Shown here piece after piece: positions 10,201-19,036 of a stretch of 22,142 nt of DNA. The translations under genes were made by a program, and so were the position numbers. Position 1 is the stretch's first letter. Each line of letters starts with the position of its first letter. Origin of the DNA: Sporodiniella umbellata (taxonomy: Eukaryota; Mucoromycota; Mucoromycetes; Mucorales; Rhizopodaceae); contig JAIXMR010000180.1 in assembly GCA_025677835.1 (NCBI GenBank), positions 1-22,142 of the forward strand. The letters are read 5' to 3'. The notes below the pieces were generated by a model that searched no databases, was not told where the DNA came from, and saw nothing but the letters and a program-made list of their open reading frames with translations.

Positions 10201-10675
10201 TGTAATAATCAATAAAAGATGGCAGGCATAAAAATTCATTGTCAATTTTTTTTTTATTTACTTTGTCTGTAAAATCCACTCCTTTTTCTCGATAAAGATA
10301 AAGACTATACTTTCCTGCAAATCTGGTCATTTCACTATCAAAGCCGACTTGTTTGATGTATTGAGGTCTCATATAGCTTTGTCGACAACCCGAAACATCT
10401 CTTTGATGATGCAAAAAGGAATCTACAATGACGGCGATTATCCCAAGCGAAAAAATGACAAGTGTCAGTAGCAAGCATTGACTAAACTTTTGAAATCGGT
10501 AGAGTTTGGGTATTGGAATGTGTCGAACGGTGGGTGAAGATGGAGGGGAAGGTGAAGTTTCGGGGGATGACATGTGTTGAGACCGTTTTTCATAGGTACG
10601 ACTGTTGCTGACTATTTTAACTACTTTGGGTATCAGCTGTTGTTTAACCTGTTCTTCTTCTTCTTCCGCTGTCAT
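7235..10675 (-). CDS. BST1: GPI-inositol deacylase (PGAP1/Bst1)
   Basis: An ER membrane enzyme that removes the inositol-linked acyl chain from GPI anchors after attachment to protein. This step is needed for efficient ER exit and quality control of GPI proteins. Exons are 10675-10262, 10197-10041, 9954-9295, 9231-8800, 8734-7782, 7715-7483 and 7439-7235, giving about 1017 aa; yeast Bst1 is 1029. A membrane anchor lies at about residues 65-85, followed by the alpha/beta-hydrolase core: VPVLFIPGHAGSYKQVRSLA (oxyanion region) and the lipase motif GHSMGG with catalytic serine about 244. After a large lumenal part the C-terminus has about eight hydrophobic helices. The short C-terminal tail ends DRMGSKKQS. 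The start is the first ATG in frame, but an overlapping upstream ATG exists (10679). All seven exons join in phase. Two introns are filled with long A or T runs (7739-7763; 9961-10022). Confidence 0.95.
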
Positions 10676-10679
10676 TCAT
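10644..10679 (-). other. Overlapping 11-codon upstream ORF of the PGAP1/Bst1 gene
   Basis: The leader reads ATGAATGACAG, so an ATG lies 4 nt upstream of the main start in another frame. It encodes 11 residues (MNDSGRRRRTG) and stops inside the main coding sequence. A ribosome starting there could not simply reinitiate at the main ATG. It may dampen translation of the deacylase, or the second ATG may be used by leaky scanning. Confidence 0.5.
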
Positions 10680-10882
10680 TTATTTTCTTTCAATCAAAGT
10701 AAATATAAAACAAAAGATATAAAAAAAAAAAAAAAAGAGAGAATTAAACAAAAAAAAAAAAAAAAAGCAGCCAAAATTCTTATTTATTCGTAGTTTTAAT
10801 CCTTTTTTTTTTTTTTTTTTCTAAGCGGCCATTGAAAGAGTTCCACCCCCATCTTGCCGAAAAAGCAATTCAAAGGTCTTCA
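10676..10882. promoter_or_regulatory. Bidirectional promoter spacer
   Basis: About 200 bp separate the divergent PGAP1/Bst1 gene and the small gene to the right. It contains two A runs (10720-10736 and 10750-10766) and an 18-20 base T run ending CTAAG (10803-10825). The frame from 10826 to the ATG at 10883 is open and in phase with the small protein. It could therefore be a coding extension if an upstream exon exists, but I see none. Confidence 0.45.
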
Positions 10883-11220
10883 ATGGACAGCGTTTCTAAG
10901 GTAAGAAAGAACAATAAGTGTTTTGCCGTCAAATGATTGGACCCAAGAAAATAGAAGAATGGCAATGGCTTGTACAACAAAGAACTAGGCAAAAAGAAGC
11001 TCGAGTGTCGTACAGTAACTCTTTTTTGTTCGGTTAATCGTTGTCAACAGATCAAGACAGCAGGTTTGATTAAGGATTTGGAAAAGAGCCAAACAATGCA
11101 TTTAGTTGTATCCTTTATAAACTTTTACCGTTTTTTTCTTACAAGCATTACAGCAACCTCTTTTGCTTTGGAAATAGCCTGTTTTGGATTGTTGTGTATT
11201 TGAGAAGAGCAGCGAATTGA
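10883..11220 (+). CDS. Small hypothetical membrane protein, 68 aa, four exons
   Basis: Model: exons 10883-10900, 10948-11014, 11061-11107 and 11146-11220. Donors are GTAAGA, GTAACT and GTATCC; acceptors are CCCAAG, AGACAG and CTTACAAG. The frame is kept through all three introns and ends in TGA, with AATAAA one base later. The product starts MDSVSKKIEEWQWLVQQRTR and has a charged, probably helical, middle (QKEARV, LIKDLEKSQTMHLV). It ends with a hydrophobic stretch (LFCFGNSLFWIVVYL) and RRAAN, so a tail-anchored or single-pass membrane protein is likely. I do not recognise a family. An alternative splice of exons 2 and 3 is also phase-consistent (exon 2 as KNGNGLYNKELG), and a pseudogene is not excluded. 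Confidence 0.42.
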
Positions 11221-11221
11221 G

Positions 11222-11227
11222 AATAAA
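11222..11227 (+). terminator. Poly(A) signal AATAAA, small membrane-protein gene
   Basis: The AATAAA begins one base after the predicted TGA. This supports a 3' end here but would make a very short 3' UTR. Confidence 0.35.
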
Positions 11228-12570
11228 CCAAGAAAACCATAAAATAATCTTCTTTGAAAAAAACTACTCCAAGAATTTCTTATAACAGAACTATAATCAG
11301 AGAGCACAAGAAAGCTTGAACTGTTACAAGAATAACTACCAATTTTATTGAAGCAACGTTTAACCTAGACACGATTACCAAAGAAAGACTTTTCTTCTTG
11401 ATTAGCTATATACCGAAACTTGATCCTATTTTGCCATAAAAAAAAATAAAGACTCTAGCCCGTATTCTTTCATTGTATCTAATACAATAACTTTTGTACT
11501 TATGCGGACCCCGTCCACTTTTGATTTCTAAATAAACAATATACAATTCTCACTGTCGTCTGCGCATCACCATGCAAGACGGTTTGTAATCAAACCACCC
11601 TTTATTTATATATATGTAATTATAGGTCTATCAACATGCATCTTTGACTACCACTATTTTTGTCACCTAATTGAAACTATATGTTTGGCGTTTTCATTGT
11701 TCCTTTTTTTTTTTTTTTTTTTTCAAAGGAGAATAATAACATCATTATGTTATAAAGCTACGTCTATTCTAAACTATACACAGTAACGTCTTTAGTATTG
11801 CTTTATATTTTTGAACTAAGAATATCACATCCGTTTTCAATACACAAACATACATCTATCCAAGTTTATTTAAAGTATAAATACTTTTTGTTTTATTGGA
11901 ATTGATTTTTTTTTTTTTTTTTTTTGGGCGTTTATTTTATTTAAAAATTAGATGCAAAGATGATCCGACTTTCCTAATATATACTTTAAAAAGATTTACT
12001 AGAAAGGGTCAGTTTTTGATAAAGAAAACGTGTGACGCGAGCCGAGTTGGCCACGAACAGATCTCAGGGACTTAATTGGGTAAAAGAAAACCAAAAAGCT
12101 TTTTAACGCACAGTTGCTTTGATCTTTTTCGATGACAACACAGAAAAAGCCCTAATTCTTTGTCTACGCCTTTTCTTTTTTGTTTTTGGGCGGTTAACCA
12201 AAAACAAGGCTTTGTTCGTGAATAACAATTATCAAGAATCGTAAAATTATTTTAGGGCTTTTGACAAAATAAAGTGCTCTTCAACGCACAAAGTTCATTA
12301 TAACACAATGTTGAGCAAAAGAAAAAAATGACCGTTTGTTTTATGTGTTTTTGTTTTTTTGAACCCTTTTTTGTTACTGTTATTTAAAAGGGTTGGCTCG
12401 TTTTTTCTTTTTTGTGTAATCCTTTTGCTTCCATTTATACTTGTCCCAAAAAACATTCTCTCCTCTATTTATAGTATCTGGAGCTTGAAAATAAAGTTTC
12501 TTTTTATTATTTGGGCTTTTGTTTCATTTTCGTTTTTTTTTTTTTTTTTTTTAAAAAAAAGTAAAGGCAA
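11228..12570. other. Gene-poor A/T-rich spacer
   Basis: I see no coding region or RNA gene in this 1.34-kb stretch. It has T runs at about 11704-11723, 11908-11925 and 12534-12552, and a small hairpin (12182-12205: GTTTTTGG, 8-base loop, CCAAAAAC). The final few hundred bases must hold the promoter of the RhoGAP gene. The open frame at 12359-12574 is mostly T-run translation and is not supported. Confidence 0.5.
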
Positions 12571-15314
12571 ATGACTCGAGTACGAGCAAGAAGTTTATCA
12601 CAACCTATAGAAGAAGAAGTATACATAAGAAACAAGCAACTCAAGAAATAAAAGCCAACACGTATATGCAGTTAGGAGCGATTGACAAGCAATATGAATT
12701 CATCAATTCAGAGTTTAAATACAACATTCAAGATTTAGATTCGCTCATCAACTTGTTAAAAACAAGGTACACTGACAGCGATACAAAGAAAGAACAATTC
12801 ATACTCACCTTTCTTTCTGTACCCCTCCTCCCCCCCCCCTTTTTTTTTTTTAAAAAAAAGGCTTGCAGCAGAAGAAAGCTATATAGGAGCTTTAATTAAA
12901 GTGACAAAGGCCACTTCCATCTTTGAATCTGAAAAAAACACAAACAAAGAACCTATTTTGAGTTTTCAGCAGGCCATAAAAGCATATGAATCTAGCATCT
13001 ATGATTTACTAGAGAATAGGCAGAATGTAAGAGACGTTTTAAAAAAGGAAATCGAGAAACTCTCTTTACAAAAGGTAAACTAGAGACATTTGTTGTTTGT
13101 TTATAGCGTTGGACTCATTTATTTCAGGAACATGAAGAAAACGAAAGAAAGAAGCACAAAGCCATTTTATATGATGCTAATGCGACATATTCCAACTTTA
13201 GAAACAGAGAAGTCCCCAAGGTACACCGATTACCAAAGAAAAAAAAAATCCTTACTCTATTAGGTTCAACGATCTTATGTACATCGATGTGAGGAACTAA
13301 AAAACACTCAGATTGCCTATCAACAATACGAAGAGAGCGCAAACGAGTATAGAGCAAGTAGGACTTCTTCTGAGCAACAGTCACCAAGACTTTCTGGGGA
13401 TTATAGTAGAGATATAGATCATGATGCTCACAACAGAAAAGGAATGGCCGGCTTGATTTCTCAAATGAGAACTATGGCCACCGGTACACATCTATCGCCT
13501 GGGGATCAAAACAAACAGATGTCTAAAGTAGCCAAATTGAAAAAAGATATATCGGATGCCGATAAAGAGTACCGGTGTAGTATCCTGACGCTTGAAACCT
13601 TGAGAAAGAAACAAAGAAAAGCAGCAGAAGAAACAAACAGGGTAAATATACCTCATAGAAAAAATGAAATAAATCAAAGTAATAATAAAACATACACACA
13701 CACATATATATATATAATTATATACAGCAATTGAAAAATACCATTAAAAGAAAAACAGAATCGATCCAGTCTTCTCTATTGAGTGTTATTTTAACTGAAA
13801 TGGAGTGTTTGAGAATAGAAACAGAGGTAACATAAACCAAAAAAAAAAAAAAAGTATACAAAACATAAAAGAAAAGAAATCAAACCAATAAATAGAAAAC
13901 CACTACCTCTTACACTGCAGCTATGAAAGTGGATAGCGCTAGAGACATTCAAATCTACACTTTACAATACCAAGCCAACTGCAATACATTACCCACACCT
14001 GTTCGATACGAAAACTTTTATTTTGAAGGGAAATGCCGAGGTAACAATAATTTTTTTTTTTTTTTAAAAAAAAAAAAAAGAGGTCTAATGCACTGTGTAC
14101 ACAAGAGGTTCTTTTTGGTTGCTCTTTAGATGCCTATGCTATTGAACACAATCGAACAATTCCATTGATTGTAATCAAATGTGTAGAGGCTATTGAAAGA
14201 AATGGAGGTTTACAAAAAGAAGGCATCTATCGCATATCCGGTCGACAGTCCAATATCGAGCAGCTAAAACATATGTTTGAGATGGATGAGGATAAAGTAG
14301 TTTTGGATAGCAAGATGGATGTGTTTACCATCAGCACCTTATTAAAGATGTTTATTCGTGAATTAAAAGGCCCCCTATTTAGATTTAATGTGGAATCCAG
14401 GTTGACTTATAGCAGTAAGTGAAATCTTGACCAAAAAAAAAAAAAAAAAAAACAGATTGACTTATTTATTCCTTAAAAGAAAACATGCCACAGAATCAAC
14501 GCTTTGGCATATTAGAGTCCAAGTTGTCTAGTCTATCACTTGCGCACCGGAATACGTTGCGTTATCTAACAAGTCATTTAGCAAAGTAAGTTTTAGTATT
14601 TGTTGAGGAGGAAACTGATTGTATATTAAAACAAGTGTGAATGCAAACAACCAAGTCAACAAAATGAACATTCAAAACCTCGCAGTGATTTTTACGCCCG
14701 TGATTTTTCACGATTTCAATCAGACGGAAGAAGCCACCTATGGGGACTGGTCTGCCGAAGAAGTATTTGAAGATTTAATCCTCTATCATGAGATGTTGTT
14801 TCCTATTGCAGAAGAGAATGCCCGCAAGTTGAACGAGGCCAGTTTACAGAAAGCGTTGAACGGGGAGAGCCCCTACAGCCAACACTCACAGAGCAATCTG
14901 TTGTATCTAAGCCAGCCCCCGCCTTCTGCAGTCGCCAAACATTTACTTTTGACACAACCCATGACGGCCCCCGTACTCTCTACCGAACGAGCCAACGAAA
15001 GTCCTTACCCACCCAAACTAACCACGATCATTGGTCACCCACCCCGCCGGCCTTCACAACCCAGTGCGCCTCCCTCATCTGCACTTCTCAATCCGCGCGC
15101 ATCCACAGGGAATCTGGTCCATGAAACCACGTGTATTCCCGTTCAACGGTCTACTTCAGATACCATCGTCTTAAAACAAGTCCCCTCTGTTCGTCCGGCC
15201 GTACCTTTACGTAGGGATTCGCTTAGAAAAGAAACCCATGTGGCCTCTTATCAACCCGAGCTCAATCTGGATCCACCCCCTTTATCTCCTCTCAGCGAAG
15301 ATTTTAAAAAATAA
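12571..15314 (+). CDS. F-BAR domain RhoGAP
   Basis: A GTPase-activating protein that switches off a Rho-family GTPase at curved membrane; fungal relatives act in polarity and cytokinesis. Exons are 12571-12618, 12672-12766, 12861-13074, 13128-13220, 13264-13641, 13728-13826, 13896-14040, 14130-14414, 14480-14585 and 14636-15314, giving 713 aa. Residues 20-330 are a helical F-BAR module (FINSEFKYNIQDLDSLINLL, LAAEESYIGALIKV). Residues about 345-525 are the RhoGAP domain, with the arginine finger in KEGIYRISG (R392) and NVNANNQVNKMNIQNLAVIF. The tail (540-713) is disordered and proline-rich, with PPRRPSQP and PAVPLRR. The chosen start gives MTRVRARSLSQPIEEE, then a 53-nt intron whose splicing restores the frame. 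ATG 12666, inside that intron, is an alternative. The architecture resembles yeast Rgd1. The GTPase target cannot be told from sequence. Confidence 0.9.
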
Positions 15315-16026
15315 GCTGATACAGCACAGTCCATTAAAAGAAAACGACTAAAACAGGCCATTATTCCACTCTTTTTTTATTTTTATTTTTTTTTTTTTTT
15401 TGGTATGAGTCAATGGGAAAAGAAAGTGATATGTACTTTATCCGATGAATCTTGGCAAAAAGAATAGAAAATGGAAAACAATAATAATAGATGCTTTATT
15501 TGGATAATACAGGATATCCATGAGCTTTTTTCTTGAGTCATACTTTAGTAAGAATACAGCCCCCAAAAAGAAAGACGTGCTGACTTGTTTTTTAGGCATA
15601 AAAGTTTTTTCCGTAAAGAATAGTCGAATAGAATATTTACAAGGGTCCAATGACTTTGCACATTTTAATTATCAGTATTTGGTTTTGATGACTTCAAAAA
15701 AAAAAAAAAGAGAGAGAAAAGGGGGAATGCATAATACTCTAGGTATTTTGAAGGTGCAATTCACTGCAGCCAAAGCGATTGTTGGTATTTTTTTCTTGTC
15801 AAAGGAAAAGGAACGTTACCCCAATTCTTTTCTTTGATTGGCTGCAATAGGTTTGTCCTACTTGTCTGAAAGGTTATACGCGAGGAGAATTAAAAACAAG
15901 TTTTTGCCGAATCCAATTCATGTCAAGAACACAAACTAATCAATGTGTTCACCCGCTCTTATTAATCCAAATCTCATGACTTTTCTGACAAAGTTTATCC
16001 TTTTTGATAGGTTTAGAGCCATTTTT

Positions 16027-16060
<34 letters not shown>

Positions 16061-16414
16061 CTGGGTGTTTGTATGTCTTAAGTGTCTGTTTTCAGGGAGG
16101 GATTGGGATTCAAAGATATGAGTTTTCTTATCGCGTGCTCTATAGATTGAATTCAGCTCAGTAGAAATCCAAGCGTCATTTATTTACAAACAGAGCAAAG
16201 CCAATTATAGCAACTATTAAAAAACTGTATTAATGACATGCTTTTTGACGATTATTTGTTTATATTCTATTGTAGGGCGTACAAGAATAATTTCTGTCCT
16301 TCCCGCCAAGTAAGCGTTTTGATTATTCAATGGTTTCCAAATCAAGTCAATATTAGACTTCTTTTTGGCTGGCAGATAAACTGAAAGGATTTATTTTTAA
16401 TATTAAAAAGCGAC
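15315..16414. other. Spacer between RhoGAP and PH genes
   Basis: No supported gene. A frame at 15520-15837 encodes about 105 residues without similarity I recognise. A good 3' splice-like site (GCTGACTTGTTTTTTAG, ending 15595) lies inside it, but no partner exon could be found. A 31-base A run lies at 16028-16058 and another T run at 15386-15401. I see no AATAAA close to the RhoGAP stop. Confidence 0.45.
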
Positions 16415-16422
16415 TATAAATA
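16415..16422 (+). promoter_or_regulatory. TATA box of the PH-domain gene
   Basis: The sequence CTATAAATAAAAGG is close to the ideal TATA element and lies about 115 bp upstream of the ATG at 16536. A strongly T-rich leader follows (16450-16522) and ends CTTCAG. It supports an independent transcription start, so the PH gene is probably not the 3' part of the RhoGAP gene. Confidence 0.5.
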
Positions 16423-16535
16423 AAAGGACGCTTTATTTGTTTGTTTGTTTTTTTTTTTTTTTTTTTTACTTGTTTTTTTTTTTTTTTTTACTCTAGCTTT
16501 TATTCTTTACTTTTTCCTTCAGCGATCCACCCTCT

Positions 16536-17255
16536 ATGCCCAAACCGAGCGTACCCAATGTGAAGCACAACCTCAATCGGGAAGCTTCCTCTCTTTTGCA
16601 TTTCAAAGGCTGGTTAATGAAACAAAAGCATGGAAAGTTTAAAGGATTTCAAAAGCGATACTTTGTACTGTATGACGAAGAGCTGAGATATTATAAATCC
16701 CAAGTAAGACTTCAAACAAGATTCTGTAGTTTTGTAAACCCATGCGGCTTATTATAGAACGATACGACGGCACAAGCGATTCTTTCTTTAAATCACTATC
16801 GATTGACACGGGTGGAAGAAACGGAAGGTAGCCACAGGCCGTTTTTGTTTGCACTGAGCTCAGACGACCGGGAAAAGTATGACTGGCCGGATTACATCCT
16901 TCAGGCAGAATCCGAATCCGAACGCGAACACTGGCTCTATCATCTGGAACGTCAAACGGCCGACCGAAGTGTGCTGGACAAATGGCTGGAACGATTGGAT
17001 GTACCTGATCAGAGCACGGCTCGTGATTCATTTTATAGCGAATCCAATCACTCTTTGCCCACGCTCTCCCGTCACGAAGAAGATGCCCAAAGCGTTGTTT
17101 CCAGCCTCATCCAACCACGTTCTTTTTTTCCTCTTCGTCATCACCCATCTGCTGAATCTTTTCCAAAACACCATCAGCTCACCACTACCTCTTTAGATCA
17201 CACCAGGAAAGGCTCCTTTCGTTTGTTCTGGTTGGATGCCTTTCGTCCCAATTGA
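16536..17255 (+). CDS. Small PH-domain protein
   Basis: A two-exon gene (16536-16703 and 16758-17255; donor CAA/GTAAGA, acceptor TTATAG, phase 0) giving 221 aa. Residues about 20-135 are a pleckstrin-homology domain: FKGWLMKQKHGKFKGFQKRY and FVLYDEELRYYKS are the first strands, with basic residues in the strand 1-2 loop that suit phosphoinositide binding. SESEREHWLYHLER is the closing helix with its invariant tryptophan. The remaining 85 residues are serine- and histidine-rich and probably disordered. Likely role: a membrane-targeted adaptor; no catalytic domain is present. A pyrimidine-rich AG (16523) just before the ATG leaves room for an upstream leader intron or an extra N-terminal exon (the frame is open through DPPS before the M), but no upstream exon is evident. 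Confidence 0.8.
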
Positions 17256-17292
17256 TCCTTGTATATTCCTTCCCCGCCTTATAAATATGCTC

Positions 17293-17298
17293 AATAAA
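17293..17298 (+). terminator. Poly(A) signal AATAAA, PH-domain gene
   Basis: The AATAAATAATAG stretch starts about 37 nt after the stop of the PH gene. It is the best 3'-end signal before the convergent eIF5A gene. Confidence 0.5.
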
Positions 17299-17715
17299 TA
17301 ATAGATTATGTAAACACTTTTCCGCACGTGCTATGCTTTCTCACCCGTATTAAAACATGTTTTTTTTTTTTTTTTTTTACAAAAAAATTGAAACAAATGA
17401 TTCCACTTTTATTACTTTTGTAATCCAATACTTTGTGGGGTTAGCTCTGAAAAGGTCCGGTGATTGAAAATAAAAAAGACAGTAGCCATGATGTGTCTAC
17501 AGAGCCAGATCCCAAGCCACCACACCAAAAAAAAAAGAAAAGGGTGAGAAAAAGCCAAAGTAAACAAAAAGGCATGAAAAAAGTAACAGAAAGAAGAAAA
17601 AAAAAAATTTTTTTTTTTTTTTTAGATGAAATAGATACAAGACGTTTCCGTATTTTTTTTTTGTTTTTTTAATAAAAATGGATCGTTTTTTTTAAGAAAT
17701 CAAAAAAAAAGGAAT
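17299..17715. other. Convergent 3' spacer, PH gene / eIF5A
   Basis: Holds a T run (17359-17378), a purine-rich stretch (17520-17608) whose plus-strand translation is lysine-rich, an A-then-T tract (17598-17624), and T runs before the eIF5A stop. The lysine-rich frame has no ATG and I do not treat it as a gene. Confidence 0.5.
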
Positions 17716-18245
17716 TTATTTGGGGGCTTCCTTGAAGGTCAAGGCGTGTTCTTCACCCATAGCAGTGACGACGGTGACGAGCAATTCCTTACCATCTTCG
17801 AATTCGGCTTCGAGTTGTTCACCGAGTTCGTTTTCAGGGAGCTTAACATCATCCTTGGTGTTACCATCTTGGGTCATCAAAGAGAGGAAACCATCATCAA
17901 TGTTAATAAGAGAGTATTCTTGACGGGTGATGTTGGGGACATCCATGTTGTGAGTAGAAGGAGAGAGATCTTCGTATTTCCTATCCAATATATAAAAATC
18001 AATAAAACCAGGCTTTGGATTGCTTCTGATGAAATCACTTACTTTCCGGTAAAGATATCGGTGGCAACCAAGTTAACCTTGGCGTGACCGTGCTTACCCG
18101 TCTTGGAGGTAGACATGTCAATAATCTTACAGGGTCTTCCCTTGATGACAACGTGTCCGTTCTTTCTCAAGGCAGAACATTGCATGGGGTAGGTAAGAGA
18201 AGCTCCGGCATCAGCGGTTTCAAAGGTTTGTTCTTCGTCAGCCAT
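17716..18245 (-). CDS. eIF5A: Translation factor eIF5A
   Basis: An essential cytosolic factor that binds the ribosomal E site and relieves stalling, notably at proline runs, and also aids termination. It carries the unique hypusine modification. Exons are 18245-18043 and 17980-17716, giving 155 aa; yeast is 157. It starts [20 protein letters not shown]. The hypusine loop is [12 protein letters not shown] with the modified lysine at residue 51, followed by [20 protein letters not shown] and the C-terminal OB-fold ([15 protein letters not shown]). The intron (18042-17981) opens GTAAGT and ends GGATAG, phase 2. The ATG sits one base after a strong acceptor, so a leader intron is likely. The minus strand reads AAATAAATT at the stop, so an AATAAA motif overlaps the TAA. 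Codon choice is strongly biased, as in ribosomal protein genes. Confidence 0.97.
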
Positions 18246-18246
18246 G

Positions 18247-18381
18247 CTATAAACATATGGGTTAGGAAAAAGATAGCTTCTCGAGAAATAAAACACATTT
18301 CGAATAAACAAATACAGGTCGCTTAGCACCCTCCCACACGCTGCACTGCTTTACTTGAACGGTTTTTCAATAATTACTTAC
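18247..18381 (-). other. Probable 5'-leader intron of eIF5A
   Basis: On the minus strand the 135-nt segment opens AAA/GTAAGTAATT and ends with a classic branch point TTCCTAACCC, then CATATGTTTATAG one base before the ATG. All three splice signals are good, so the 5' UTR is probably spliced. Similar structures are proposed for eL28 in this window. Confidence 0.6.
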
Positions 18382-18805
18382 TTTGATTGATTGAAAATGT
18401 AAAGGAAAGAAAAAAAAAAAAAAAATGTTTTTGGATCAGTGGCCGCGTATAAAAATAAGCCATTCGACAAAAAAATTTTCTCTTTTTTTAATTGGCCTAT
18501 TTCTTTCGCCGACGGAAAAAATCAATTTGGGACAGATGATTGGCCAGGAGCGCTTCCCTAAAGAAAAAAAAAAAAAAAAGCAGGGTGCCTTTTGGCTTGG
18601 GAACAAGTTTCTTGTGTTCTGTTTATTTTAGCCCTGCTTGTTGGTTCTAAAGGATGGTTAGCGTGGTAGAGATGGATGTTAGTTATGGACGTTGTTCAAG
18701 CCTCTTTCTTTTTTTTTTTTGGTTGGCTACAGCGGAGAAAAACTTTTTTTTTTTTTTTTTTTTTTTGGTTGATAGTCATAAAAGACCTACTTTAACCCAA
18801 TAGAA

Positions 18806-18839
<34 letters not shown>

Positions 18840-18919
18840 ATTGTTGCCTATGAATAGGCAAAAATAAGCCTGTCATTTAAGTCAAAACTAACTTTACGTC
18901 TCCCAATCCAAGCTTTGGT

Positions 18920-18925
18920 TTTATT
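18920..18925 (-). terminator. Poly(A) signal AATAAA, RhoGEF gene
   Basis: The plus strand reads TTTATT, so AATAAA lies on the minus strand about 112 nt past the RhoGEF stop (19039-19037). Confidence 0.4.
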
Positions 18926-18970
18926 GTCAAAGGATCCTGAAATACGCGCAGAAAATGTGTGGAATAGCTC

Positions 18971-19026
18971 CATTTATATATAGATAGATAGATAGATAGA
19001 TAGTTTTGATAGAGGGGGGGGGGGGG
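18971..19026. repeat. (GATA)n microsatellite followed by a G13 run
   Basis: TATATA leads into TAGATAGATAGA... (18981-19003), and 10 bp later comes a run of 13 G (19014-19026), which is rare in this A/T-rich DNA. Both fall within the 3' UTR of the RhoGEF gene, 11-60 bp beyond its stop codon. Confidence 0.85.
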
Positions 19027-19036
19027 ACTGAGCGCT

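Larger units (their letters stand above)
18382..19036. promoter_or_regulatory. eIF5A upstream region and RhoGEF 3' spacer
   Basis: On the eIF5A strand two CCAAT boxes lie at 18491-18495 and 18539-18543, about 250-300 bp upstream of the start codon. Farther right are T runs (about 18711-18720 and 18744-18766), a 30-base A run (18808-18837) and a perfect 18-bp inverted repeat (18844-18861). The rest is the 3' side of the RhoGEF gene. I see no coding region. Confidence 0.45.

Noticed and set aside
11500..11590. Higher-GC patch considered as a tRNA gene.
   Set aside because: No T-loop consensus or cloverleaf pairing could be found on either strand.
12359..12574. 71-codon plus-strand frame just before the RhoGAP start.
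   Set aside because: It is dominated by phenylalanine and leucine codons from T-rich sequence and sits in the expected promoter/leader.
15520..15837. 105-codon frame between RhoGAP and PH genes, with a good 3' splice-like site inside.
   Set aside because: No partner exon, no similarity and a terminal lysine run. A decayed or unspliced gene remains possible, but I cannot support it.
16523..16535. Joining the PH protein to the upstream RhoGAP as one gene, because an acceptor-like CTTCAG precedes the PH start.
   Set aside because: The RhoGAP frame ends in a clear stop with no donor near it, a TATA box lies between, and the distance (1.2 kb) is far above local intron size.
17460..17672. Lysine-rich frame on the plus strand after the PH gene.
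   Set aside because: It has no ATG, is mostly A-rich repeats, ends in T runs, and lies in the convergent 3' region.
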